A stretch of 47,137 nt of DNA from Candidatus Aminicenantes bacterium. Lineage in GTDB: Bacteria > Acidobacteriota > Aminicenantia > Aminicenantales > UBA4085. The position numbers and the translations under genes were made by a program. Below, piece after piece: positions 30,798-38,946 of the stretch. How positions within the stretch are numbered: the first letter of the stretch is position 1; the number at the start of each line of letters is the position of its first letter. The notes beneath the pieces were generated by a model. It was not told where the DNA came from, searched no databases, and saw only the letters and a list, made by a program, of their open reading frames with translations. Location of the stretch: the NCBI GenBank assembly GCA_026393855.1, contig JAPKZJ010000014.1, forward strand, positions 1 through 47,137. Direction: 5' to 3'.

Positions 30798-32096
30798 ATG
30801 AGCATCAAGGGCAAACAACTGATATTCCTACTGTTATCAGTCTGTTTTCTATATCGTCCCGGTCTTCCCGTGGACAAGAAAACGGCCGGCGACATTGACA
30901 GGGAAATCGAGAAGATCCGGGCCGATCTGATCAAGATCCGGCGGTTCATCCACATGAATCCCCGACTCCCCGGCGACGAAAGCGAGACCGCCAAGCTGAT
31001 CAGCGGCCGGCTGCAATCGCTGGGCCTGGAAGTCCGCAACGGCTCGGGCCGGGCCGGTGTGGTCGGCCTCCTGCGCGGCAACCTTCCCGGCGCCTGGATC
31101 GCCCTGCGGGCGGGACTGGAAGCCGATCCGGTCCAGGAGACAGCCGACGTTCCCTTCAAATCTCTCAATCCTGGCATCATGCACGCCTCCGGCCGCGACA
31201 TCCAAGCGACCATCGCCTTAGGCGCCGCCCTCGTCCTTTCGTCCTTCAAGGATCAGCTCCGCGGCGGCGTGAAGTTCATCTTCCAGCCGGGCACGCCCGA
31301 GTCCGCCGGGACCGATGAGGGCGGGGCCGCGCTAATGATCAAGGAAGGCGTCCTCGACAACCCGCCCGTCGTGGCCGTCTTCGGCCTGGGGCTGTCCACC
31401 GACGTCCAGGGACAGGCCTTCCTGGCGCCGGGCCCTTTCCTGGCCTCCTCGGACTCGTTCCATGTCCTGGTCCGCGGCCGCCCGGCGGCGTCTTCATCCC
31501 CCGAAGGCGCCGACGCGGTGGTCTTGGCCGCCCATATCATCACCGCCCTGCAGACCCTTGTCGATCGGATAACCGACCCGGCCGATCCGGCCCTGGTCTC
31601 GATCGGCCGCATCGAGGGCGGAAATCGCCCCGACACGGTGGCCGATCGGGTGGCCTTCGACGGCGTCCTGCGGACTTTGAACGAAAGCAGCCGCAAGCGT
31701 CTGCCGCGGGCGATGGAGACCCTGGCCAAGGGCATCGCCCAGGCGCTCGGCGGCGACGCAACGTTTTCCTTCGAACCGGAGATCCCTGCCGTTTACAACC
31801 ACCCCGAGCTCCTGGCCATGATGCGTCCGACCTTCGACGAGGCCCTGGGCGAGAATAAGCTGGTCGAGATCAAGCCCCAGATGGCCTCGGACGATTTCGG
31901 CCGCTATGCCCAACGCGCTTCTTCCCTCTATTTCCTGCTGGGGAGCCGCAATCCCCGCTTGGGGCCTTTGGCTCCGCTCCATTCTCCGGGCTTCAACCCG
32001 GACGAACGAACCATCACGATCGGCATCAAGCTGATGGTCCATATGCTGCTCGACTGCCTGGAACGGCAGGGGCAGAACGCCGCCGTTCCGCGCTGA
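30798..32096 (+). CDS. M20D-like amidohydrolase with degenerate metal site
   Basis: 432 residues with an N-terminal hydrophobic segment (LIFLLLSVCFLY). The fold matches M20D amidohydrolases (RRFIHMNPRLPGDESET; a late LHSPGFNPDE). The metal-binding motif MHACGHDxH is here MHASGRDIQ, the Glu-Glu pair is altered (FQPGTPESAGTDEGG), and the dimerisation-domain GxHA is RPAASSSPEG. Several ligands are therefore gone while the frame is intact. It is probably a non-catalytic or repurposed member. comEC follows 19 bp later. Confidence 0.82.
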   Translation: MSIKGKQLIFLLLSVCFLYRPGLPVDKKTAGDIDREIEKIRADLIKIRRFIHMNPRLPGDESETAKLISGRLQSLGLEVRNGSGRAGVVGLLRGNLPGAWIALRAGLEADPVQETADVPFKSLNPGIMHASGRDIQATIALGAALVLSSFKDQLRGGVKFIFQPGTPESAGTDEGGAALMIKEGVLDNPPVVAVFGLGLSTDVQGQAFLAPGPFLASSDSFHVLVRGRPAASSSPEGADAVVLAAHIITALQTLVDRITDPADPALVSIGRIEGGNRPDTVADRVAFDGVLRTLNESSRKRLPRAMETLAKGIAQALGGDATFSFEPEIPAVYNHPELLAMMRPTFDEALGENKLVEIKPQMASDDFGRYAQRASSLYFLLGSRNPRLGPLAPLHSPGFNPDERTITIGIKLMVHMLLDCLERQGQNAAVPR

Positions 32097-32115
32097 CCGG
32101 CGGCCCGCCGTCACC

Positions 32116-34494
32116 ATGTCCTCCCCCTTCCTGCCGATGGCCTCCGCCTTTTTGGCGGGCGTCTGGATCGGGGAGGCGACTCATGGCCCGGCCGTCATCT
32201 TCCTCGCCCTCGCGGTCGCAGCCCTGGGGCTCGCGTGGCGGGAATACCGAAGGCGGCGCGAGATCCGGGCCGCAGTCTGGGCGCTTGTGGTTTGCACCAC
32301 GCTTGGCGCGGCCATCCTGGCAGAGACGGAAGCCCGCTTCGCCGGCCACCCTTTGCGGGCACTCCCGGCCGGGTCGGCCATTGAGCTGACCGGCGTCCTC
32401 GCCGAGACCCCTTCGCTCGGGATCGATCGCGACCAGCTCATCTTGCGCGCGGAGCGGGCCGTCTCCGCCGGCCGGGTCGTGTCCGTTGTCGGCCTGGCCC
32501 GCATTTCGGTGCCGCGGACTCCGTTCTCGGGCCGCCTCCGCATCTATCGCGTCGGCGACCGCCTGCGTCTCGCGGCGACCGTCCTGCCGCCGCGGGAGTT
32601 CGCGAACTTCAGCCCGCCGTTCTCGGAGCGGTATCTAAGGACCCAAGGTCTCAATCTGTTGGCCGCCGTCAAGAGCGGGCTGCTCATCGAAAGAACGTCC
32701 TCGGCTCCGGGCTGGTCGCCGCGCCGGCTGATCTCCTCCCTGCGGCGAGCCTTCCTGGACGTCATCGGAACCGGCTTCTCCGACCCGGCGTTGCCGGGCG
32801 GCATTCGTCCGGAAGGCGCGGTCCTTGAGGCCCTGCTGCTGGGCGAACGCGGCCGCATGAGCGAGGAGCTGACGCGATCCCTTCAGAAAACCGGCCTGTT
32901 CCATCTGATCGCCATCTCGGGCGCCCACATCGGCATCATCGCCGTCTTCCTCTTCGCCGTTCTGCGGGCCTGTCGGGTATCCGACCGGGCCGCGTCCATG
33001 GTCCTGATCGGGTTGCTCGTCTTTTATGCCTTCCTGGTCGAAGGCCGGGCCTCGGTTGTGCGGGCCGTCGTCATGGCCGTTCTCTATCTGGGCGGCCGCC
33101 TACTATGGAAGGACGTCAGCCTGCTCAACACCTTGGCGCTGAGCGCCCTGCTCATCCTGATCGCGGATCCGTTCCAGCTCTTCGATCAAGGCTTCACCCT
33201 GACCTACGCCGCGACCTTGGCCATCCTGCTCTTTTACGGGCCGATCCTGAAACGCCTGCCCCGGCTGCCGCTCAAGCTCTCCGAAGCCGCGGCCCTCTCT
33301 TTTTCCGCCCAGATCGGCGTCCTCCCCCTGACGGTCGCCGCGTTTCATCGGGTGGCGCTCTCCGGGATCCCGCTCAACTTCATCGCCGTCCCGCTCGTCA
33401 GCGTCATCATGGCCGCAGGCTATGTCTTTCTGCCTCTCGGTCTTCTGGGAGCGGGTGTCGCCAGGCTCGGTGCGGCCGTACTGAAGCCCCTCGTGGCCGC
33501 TTTCATTCGGTCCCTCGGCCTTTTGGACGGCGTCCCATTCTTGTCCTATCGGGTCCCGACGCTTTCCGGCTGGTTCATGGCCGCCTACGCGGCGGCGTTT
33601 TTGGCCTTGTTGGTGCCGGCGCGCTCCCGCTTCCACCGCCGCATTGTCGCGGCCGCCGCCGCCTGCGCGACGGCCCTCGTCGTGCTCGTCCCGTTCCCGA
33701 TCCGCTCGTCCGGATTTCGAGTCACGATTCTCGACGTCGGGCAAGGCGACTCAATCCTGATCGAGGCGCCCGGGACCGAACCGATGCTCATCGACGGCGG
33801 CGGCTCGGCCTTCGGAACCTTCGATATCGGGGAAAACGTCGTCTCGCCGGCTCTCTGGGATCGACATATCCGCCGCCTCGGCCTAGTCGTGCTCACGCAC
33901 GACCACCCCGATCATCGTCGGGGGCTCCTGACGGTGGCCCGCAATTTCAAGGTCCGCGAATTCTGGGAGCCGCCGGGCGGAGCCCGCGACGAGGAGGCGG
34001 AGACGCTCGACGCTGCGTTGGCCGGCGCCGCCCGGTGGAAGCTCGCGGCCGGGACGATCCGCCGGTTCGGGAGAGCCGAGATCGAAGTCCTCTCGCCCGA
34101 GGGAGGCCCGGCGCCGCCCCGCGGCGACGAGAACGACCGTTCGCTCGTCATCCGCCTGACTTACGGCAAAACTTCGTTCCTGCTGCCGGGGGACATCGGC
34201 TCCGGTGTCGAATCCCGCCTGGTCCGCACGGGAAAAAGCCTCCGCTCGGATGTGCTCAAGGTTCCCCACCACGGCAGCCGCACCTCGAGCTCGGAGGAAT
34301 TCCTGGCCGCGGTTTCGCCCCGCCTCGCCGTCGTCACGGCCGGCCGGGGCAACCGCTACGGGCTGCCGCACCCCGACGCCTTGGGCCGGCTGGGGCGGAC
34401 GGGGGCCCGACTCCTTCGGACCGACTTTCAGGGAGCCGTGGAATTTAGCTTAAATGGCGAGACGATCTCGGTTAAAACGGCGCGGCCGCCATAG
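32116..34494 (+). CDS. comEC: ComEC/Rec2 DNA-uptake channel protein
   Basis: 792 residues, full length. N-terminal membrane segments and OB-like domain, then the competence core HLIAISGAHIGIIAVFLFAVL and many helices, then a C-terminal metallo-beta-lactamase domain: ILDVGQGDSILIEAPG, LTHDHPDHRRGLL, KVPHHGSRTSSSEEFLA. ComEC forms the inner-membrane channel for single-stranded DNA during natural transformation; the beta-lactamase part is thought to degrade the other strand. Confidence 0.93.
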   Translation: MSSPFLPMASAFLAGVWIGEATHGPAVIFLALAVAALGLAWREYRRRREIRAAVWALVVCTTLGAAILAETEARFAGHPLRALPAGSAIELTGVLAETPSLGIDRDQLILRAERAVSAGRVVSVVGLARISVPRTPFSGRLRIYRVGDRLRLAATVLPPREFANFSPPFSERYLRTQGLNLLAAVKSGLLIERTSSAPGWSPRRLISSLRRAFLDVIGTGFSDPALPGGIRPEGAVLEALLLGERGRMSEELTRSLQKTGLFHLIAISGAHIGIIAVFLFAVLRACRVSDRAASMVLIGLLVFYAFLVEGRASVVRAVVMAVLYLGGRLLWKDVSLLNTLALSALLILIADPFQLFDQGFTLTYAATLAILLFYGPILKRLPRLPLKLSEAAALSFSAQIGVLPLTVAAFHRVALSGIPLNFIAVPLVSVIMAAGYVFLPLGLLGAGVARLGAAVLKPLVAAFIRSLGLLDGVPFLSYRVPTLSGWFMAAYAAAFLALLVPARSRFHRRIVAAAAACATALVVLVPFPIRSSGFRVTILDVGQGDSILIEAPGTEPMLIDGGGSAFGTFDIGENVVSPALWDRHIRRLGLVVLTHDHPDHRRGLLTVARNFKVREFWEPPGGARDEEAETLDAALAGAARWKLAAGTIRRFGRAEIEVLSPEGGPAPPRGDENDRSLVIRLTYGKTSFLLPGDIGSGVESRLVRTGKSLRSDVLKVPHHGSRTSSSEEFLAAVSPRLAVVTAGRGNRYGLPHPDALGRLGRTGARLLRTDFQGAVEFSLNGETISVKTARPP

Positions 34495-34652
34495 AAGCAC
34501 GACCCTTGTTATCGCGAATGACGGCGCTTCGCCTATCGTCGCGAGGTGACAGCGCTTCGCAGTCCTCGACGTGACTTCGCTTCGACGGTCACCGCGAGGA
34601 CAGAGCCTTGCAGTCCTCGTAACGACTAGCGCCGCGCCGGTCGTCGCGAGGA
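34495..34652. repeat. Spacer of degenerate palindromic repeats
   Basis: The stretch carries several variants of a TCGTCGCGAGG/CGCTTCGC-type unit (for example near 34504-34549 and 34570-34600), ending with the 37-nt repeat at 34615-34651. No gene is supported here; the open frames across it are repeat-derived. Confidence 0.5.
34615..34651. repeat. 37-nt dispersed palindromic repeat, copy 2
   Basis: Matches copy 1 (30072-30108) at 30 of 37 positions with no gaps, with the same CCTCG and CGAGG ends. It abuts the TTGACA promoter at 34653. Confidence 0.6.
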
Positions 34653-34681
34653 TTGACAAGCCAACCTGCGGGGACTATCCT
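34653..34681 (+). promoter_or_regulatory. Promoter of the coiled-coil exported protein
   Basis: TTGACA (34653-34658), 17-nt spacer, TATCCT (34676-34681), and ATG 34688 after 6 nt. Confidence 0.65.
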
Positions 34682-34687
34682 CGATTT

Positions 34688-35293
34688 ATGCTCCCGACCC
34701 GCAAGGCGACGACCTGGCTTCTGGCGGTCCTATTGGCCGCGGGAAGCGTTTTCGGGCAAAGCATGGTCGAGACCGCGAAGAAGGAAAAAGAACGGCGGGA
34801 AGCCGCCAAAAAGGGCACGACGACCGTCGTCACCAACGCCGACCTCGGCCGGACCAAAAAGAAGGCGGCCATGGTCGTGGTCCGGGAAGGGGCGCCCGCC
34901 GCCGACGCGGAAGAAAGAATCGCGCCGGGGGACAAGCCCCGCCCGTCGGCAGTCGCCGCGCCGAGCGCCGTCCCGGACCCCAAGGCCGGGGCCGAAGTCC
35001 TATCGGAGGCCGCCGTCGATTTCAACCAAAAAAAATCGGAATTGCAGACGGCCAATGATAAGGCCCAGGAGCGGGCCGAGCTGCTGGACCTCAAGATGAG
35101 GGCGCTCAATCAGCAGTTTTTCACCTTCAACAGCATGGCCAGCAAAGACCAGATCCAGAAGGCGATCGCGGAAACCTATCAGAAGCTGCAGGACGCCCAG
35201 GCCGAGGCGACCAAGGCCAAGGCGGCGCTGGAACAGTTCCTCAACCAGGCCGCCTCGGCCAAACAGGCTCCGATCTGGATCAAGAAGCCCTAG
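34688..35293 (+). CDS. Exported coiled-coil protein of unknown function
   Basis: 201 residues. Signal peptide (WLLAVLLAAGSVFGQ), then charged low-complexity sequence rich in Lys/Glu/Ala (EKERREAAKKG) and a long C-terminal coiled coil (AQERAELLDLKMRALNQQFF ... EATKAKAALEQFLNQ). Likely periplasmic. ATG 34688 is chosen because the signal peptide starts there and the promoter is just upstream. It is convergent with the lipoprotein gene, overlapping it by 4 bp. Confidence 0.75.
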   Translation: MLPTRKATTWLLAVLLAAGSVFGQSMVETAKKEKERREAAKKGTTTVVTNADLGRTKKKAAMVVVREGAPAADAEERIAPGDKPRPSAVAAPSAVPDPKAGAEVLSEAAVDFNQKKSELQTANDKAQERAELLDLKMRALNQQFFTFNSMASKDQIQKAIAETYQKLQDAQAEATKAKAALEQFLNQAASAKQAPIWIKKP

Positions 35294-36156
35294 CGATAAT
35301 AGATCAGCCCAACCATAACTCCCAATTCGCGGCCGTCCTTGGAATTGGGGATAACCTTGGCCGGAACGAACGGCTTATCGACGGCGATCGTCAGGATGAA
35401 CTCGTCCTTGTCCCCGACCATCTCCTTCTTGATGGTATAGGTCTTCTCGAAGATCGCTTCCTGGGGGATGAACTCGTCGAACGGCAGGCCGTTGATCCGG
35501 AAGGAGATCTTCTGGTCCTTGACGATCTCCTTGTTGGTCCCGCCTCGGATCACCAGCAAAGCGTCCCGCTTGGGGTTGTCGACGACGCAAGCCGCTTCCT
35601 TGGCCGTCCAGCGCCATTGCTTCAGGGGGGAGTTCTGATCGGATTCCAGGTCGTACCAGCCGCTCTCATAGATGACTTCCGGCGTCCCGAGGGGCGGCGG
35701 GGTGACCTTGAGCTTCTTGGACAGGACTTCGCGCTGGGCGTTCCCGGTCCGATCGAAGGGGTTATAGAACCCGACCGACAGGCGGAGGGTCTCCTCGCCT
35801 TTGAAGGAGGGATCGAACTCGTCGATGAACTTGGGCAGGAAGACCCGCCGACGGATGATGTATTCCTTGCCCTTCTCCCATTTCGAAGTGGGCACGTCGG
35901 GGACGTAATCGTCCTGGACGATGAGATTGGCGTTGTGCCAGAAATGGACGAAGACGCTGTAATCCCTATCCAGGGGCTTGAAATCGCCCGAAGTCTTCCA
36001 GGTGTAGACCACGTCGGTGATCAGGTTGTCGGAGAGCTTCGCCTCGCCGAAGGAGACGCCGAGCCCGACCCCCTGGACTTGAGTCTTCTTCTGGCAGGCG
36101 AACGCGGCCAGGGCGACGAGGCCGACCGCGACGAATAGGCGCAGATGACGCTTCAT
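35290..36156 (-). CDS. Lipoprotein with a C-terminal beta-domain shared with the radical SAM protein
   Basis: 288 residues. The signal peptide ends in LAAFAC (lipobox, Cys-21). The first domain (~30-155) is strand-rich. The second starts with YESGWYDLESDQ and ends with SKDGRELGVMVGLIYYR; the same start and end motifs occur twice in the radical SAM protein at 38947. Function unknown. AGGAGG precedes the ATG, with a good promoter at 36187-36215. Confidence 0.78.
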   Translation of the reverse strand: MKRHLRLFVAVGLVALAAFACQKKTQVQGVGLGVSFGEAKLSDNLITDVVYTWKTSGDFKPLDRDYSVFVHFWHNANLIVQDDYVPDVPTSKWEKGKEYIIRRRVFLPKFIDEFDPSFKGEETLRLSVGFYNPFDRTGNAQREVLSKKLKVTPPPLGTPEVIYESGWYDLESDQNSPLKQWRWTAKEAACVVDNPKRDALLVIRGGTNKEIVKDQKISFRINGLPFDEFIPQEAIFEKTYTIKKEMVGDKDEFILTIAVDKPFVPAKVIPNSKDGRELGVMVGLIYYR

Positions 36157-36186
36157 TTTCGTACCTCCTGGGCTGGAACAAGCCGA

Positions 36187-36215
36187 ATTATATGGGAACC
36201 CGGGGAGGGAGTAAA
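36187..36215 (-). promoter_or_regulatory. Promoter of the lipoprotein gene
   Basis: On the minus strand: TTTACT (36215-36210), 17-nt spacer, TATAAT (36192-36187), ~30 nt before the ATG, leaving room for the AGGAGG. Confidence 0.7.
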
Positions 36216-36241
36216 GCGGGCCCCGGCCGGAGGAAAACCTG

Positions 36242-36270
36242 TTAAAAAACGCCTGCTCGTGTTATATCAT
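36242..36270 (+). promoter_or_regulatory. Putative promoter of the lpxK operon
   Basis: TTAAAA (36242-36247), 17-nt spacer, TATCAT (36265-36270), ATG 36279 8 nt later; no Shine-Dalgarno precedes lpxK. Confidence 0.5.
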
Positions 36271-36278
36271 GAAGCCTG

Positions 36279-37277
36279 ATGAGAGCGCTTCTTTTCCTCT
36301 ATTCCATGGGCTCCCGCCTGGTCTGTCGGGCTAAGCGCTCGCTCTACGCCGGAGGCATCCGGCGGGCCGCCGCGGCCCCGCTCCCCGTCATCAGCGTCGG
36401 CAACATCGCCCTGGGCGGATCGGGGAAAACCCCTCTGGTCCTGGATCTGCTGCGCTTTTTACTCGAAGAAGGCTTCCGCCCCGCGCTGGTCAGCCGCGGC
36501 TACAAAGGCGGATGGGAGAAGATAGGCGGGGTCGTTTCCGACGGGAAATCGCTCCTGGCCGGTCTCGAGGAAGCCGGGGACGAGCCCTTCATGGCCGCCC
36601 TGAATACGCCGCGGGCCGGGGTCTATGTGGGCCGCGACCGCTTGGCCTCCTGCCGCCGGGCGGCGGCGGCCGGCTTTAACGTCGCCGTTCTCGACGACGG
36701 GTTCCAGCATCTACGGCTGGCCCGCGACTTCGACATCGTCCTGCAGGATGCAAGCCGGGGCCGAATTCTCCGGGAAGGGTCCTCCGCGCTCCGCCGGGCC
36801 GATATCGTGCTCCATGCCGGGGCGCCTCCCCGCCTGCGGACCGTCCGGGGAGCGGCGACACCCCTGCTTTTCCCCTGCGCGACCTCGGCCAAGGGGTTGG
36901 TGCCGCTGGGCGGTGGAACGCCGGCCGTCCCGTCCTCGGCCGCCGGAGAGCGGTTTCTCGCTTTCAGCGGGATCGCCCGGCCGGAGAGATTTTTCGATCT
37001 TCTCGAAGCCCTGGGCCTGCCCCCGGCGGCCCGGATCAGCTTCCCCGACCATTACGCCTATCCCGACCGGGCCCTGGCCCGGATCGCCTCCGAAGCCGGG
37101 GCCGCGGGTTGTCGACGGCTGATCACGACGGAGAAGGACGCGGCCAAGCTGCGGGGCCGGCTTGAGGCAGCGACAAGCCTTCCGGCCTTCTACCTAAAAA
37201 TCGGCTTGGACCTGCCGACGGCCTTTTACGACGCCGTCCGGGCGAGGCTCGGCCAGGCCCGGAGTGCGGCCCGATGA
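36279..37277 (+). CDS. lpxK: Tetraacyldisaccharide 4'-kinase
   Basis: 332 residues. It phosphorylates the lipid A disaccharide precursor at the inner membrane. SVGNIALGGSGKTPLVLDLL near residue 40 is the LpxK P-loop; ALVSRGYKGG and VLDDGFQHLRLARDFDIVL are further hallmarks, and LITTEKDAAKL is the C-terminal motif. First gene of an operon with the acyltransferase, rph and radical SAM genes; it overlaps the next gene by 4 bp. Confidence 0.95.
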   Translation: MRALLFLYSMGSRLVCRAKRSLYAGGIRRAAAAPLPVISVGNIALGGSGKTPLVLDLLRFLLEEGFRPALVSRGYKGGWEKIGGVVSDGKSLLAGLEEAGDEPFMAALNTPRAGVYVGRDRLASCRRAAAAGFNVAVLDDGFQHLRLARDFDIVLQDASRGRILREGSSALRRADIVLHAGAPPRLRTVRGAATPLLFPCATSAKGLVPLGGGTPAVPSSAAGERFLAFSGIARPERFFDLLEALGLPPAARISFPDHYAYPDRALARIASEAGAAGCRRLITTEKDAAKLRGRLEAATSLPAFYLKIGLDLPTAFYDAVRARLGQARSAAR

Positions 37278-38176
37278 GCCGGGCCGGGGATGCGGCCGGA
37301 TTCGCCGCCTACAAGTCCTTCGCTCTCCTCGTCCGGCTCCTGCCCCGCCCCTTCACCCTGGCTCTCGGCCGCGGCCTGGGACGCCTGGCCTACCGGCTTG
37401 ATAAACGGCATCGGGAGATCGCCCTCGCCAACCTGGCGGTCGCCTTCGGGAGCGAGAAGAGCCCGGCCGAACGGGAAGCGATCGCCCGCACCGCCTTCGC
37501 CAACGCGGGACGCACGGCCCTGGACACGATCAAGTTCACCGGCTATTCCGCGGACCGGATCCGCCGTCTGGTCGACGTCGAAGGCGGCGACCACCTGCGA
37601 ACGGCCCTGGCTACGGGCCGGGGCGTGCTGGTCTTCACGGCCCATTTCGGCAACTGGGAGGCGTCGCCGTCCCGATTGTCCGAGTTCGGGGCATTTCACG
37701 CCATCGCCCGGACTCTCGACAACCGCCTGATCGACCGCGACCTCCTCCGCCTGCGCCGCCGGATGGGGGCCGCGGTCATCGACAAGATGGGGGCCGGGCG
37801 CCCCATCCTGAAGGCCCTGGCCAAAGGCGGGATCGTGGCCCTTGTCGTCGACCAGAACGTCCTGCGCAGCCAAGCCGTGTTCGTCGATTTCTTCGGCAAG
37901 ACTGCGGCCACGACACCCGGCCTGGCCGCGTTCCATCTCAAGACCGGGGCCCCGATGGTGCCCTTCTTCTGCGTCCCGCGCGGCCGCCGCTATCTCCTGC
38001 GCATCCTGCCGCCGCTCACCGTTCCGCGCTCGGACCGCCGGGACGCGGACGTGTTGAAAACAACCCAAATCTACACTAAGATGATCGAGCAGGAAATCCG
38101 CCGCGAGCCCGGTTTCTGGCTCTGGATCCACAAGCGCTGGAACACCAGGCCCGCGGATGAAACGAAGGACGCATGA
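37274..38176 (+). CDS. LpxL/HtrB-like lipid A acyltransferase
   Basis: 300 residues. Members add acyl chains to lipid A precursors or other lipids. The catalytic motif VFTAHFGNWEAS (H-x4-E) is present, followed by GRPILKALAKGGIVALVVDQ and FFGKTAATTPGLAAFHLKTG. An N-terminal hydrophobic stretch fits membrane association. ATGA overlap with lpxK and a 4-bp overlap with rph. Confidence 0.9.
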   Translation: MSRAGDAAGFAAYKSFALLVRLLPRPFTLALGRGLGRLAYRLDKRHREIALANLAVAFGSEKSPAEREAIARTAFANAGRTALDTIKFTGYSADRIRRLVDVEGGDHLRTALATGRGVLVFTAHFGNWEASPSRLSEFGAFHAIARTLDNRLIDRDLLRLRRRMGAAVIDKMGAGRPILKALAKGGIVALVVDQNVLRSQAVFVDFFGKTAATTPGLAAFHLKTGAPMVPFFCVPRGRRYLLRILPPLTVPRSDRRDADVLKTTQIYTKMIEQEIRREPGFWLWIHKRWNTRPADETKDA

Positions 38177-38922
38177 GAGCCAACGACCGCCCGAACGACG
38201 AGACCCGCCCGATCCGCTTCCAGCTCGACTACCTCGATTTCGCCGACGGCTCGGCCCTCATCGAGTGCGGCAGGACCCGGGTCCTAGCCACCGCCACGAT
38301 CGAGGAGAAGGTGCCGCCGTTCATCAAGGGGACTGGCTCGGGCTGGGTGACGGCGGAGTACGCCATGCTGCCCCGGGCCACCGAAAAGCGAACGGTTCGC
38401 GAGCGCGTCCAGGGCTGCCCCTCCGGCCGCAGCCAGGAGATCCAGCGCCTGATCGGACGGGCCCTGCGGGCCGTGACCGACCTGCGGGCTTTGGGCGAGC
38501 GGCAGATCATCCTGGACTGCGACGTCCTGCAGGCGGACGGCGGCACGCGGGTGGCCTCGATCAACGCCGCCTGCGTCGCCCTGGCCTTGGCCCTCAAAAA
38601 GCTGATGGATGAGAGGGACCTGGATCAGATGCCCCTGCGCAGCCTCGTCGGAGCCGTCAGCGTGGGCCTGGTCAAGGAGACGCCGCTGCTCGACCTCGAT
38701 TACCCTGAAGACTCCACGGCCGAGGTCGACATGAACGTAGTCCAAACCGACCGCGGCCAGCTCTTGGAAGTCCAGGCCACGGCCGAGCGCAGCCCCTTCT
38801 CGCGCCACCAGCTCGGCGAGCTCCTCAAGCTGGCCGACAAGGGCATCCGGGAGATCATCCAGGCCCAGAAGGACGCCCTCAAGCACAAGAGCCTTCTCTT
38901 TATGGCCTACGGCGAGCGTTAA
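38173..38922 (+). CDS. rph: Ribonuclease PH
   Basis: 249 residues. It trims tRNA 3' ends phosphorolytically. Seen: RPIRFQLDYLDFADGSALIE, TGSGWVTAEYAMLPRAT, SGRSQEIQRLIGRALRAVTD (phosphate-binding), DCDVLQADGGTRVASINAA and AVSVGLV, all standard. It overlaps the acyltransferase gene by 4 bp; the radical SAM gene follows 24 bp later. Confidence 0.95.
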   Translation: MRANDRPNDETRPIRFQLDYLDFADGSALIECGRTRVLATATIEEKVPPFIKGTGSGWVTAEYAMLPRATEKRTVRERVQGCPSGRSQEIQRLIGRALRAVTDLRALGERQIILDCDVLQADGGTRVASINAACVALALALKKLMDERDLDQMPLRSLVGAVSVGLVKETPLLDLDYPEDSTAEVDMNVVQTDRGQLLEVQATAERSPFSRHQLGELLKLADKGIREIIQAQKDALKHKSLLFMAYGER

Positions 38923-38946
38923 GGCGTCATTCGGAGCGGGACGCCG

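Noticed and set aside
33105-34448. 447-codon plus-strand ORF inside comEC
   Set aside because: Different frame of comEC, with Arg/Pro/Gly-rich product; the comEC frame has all family motifs.
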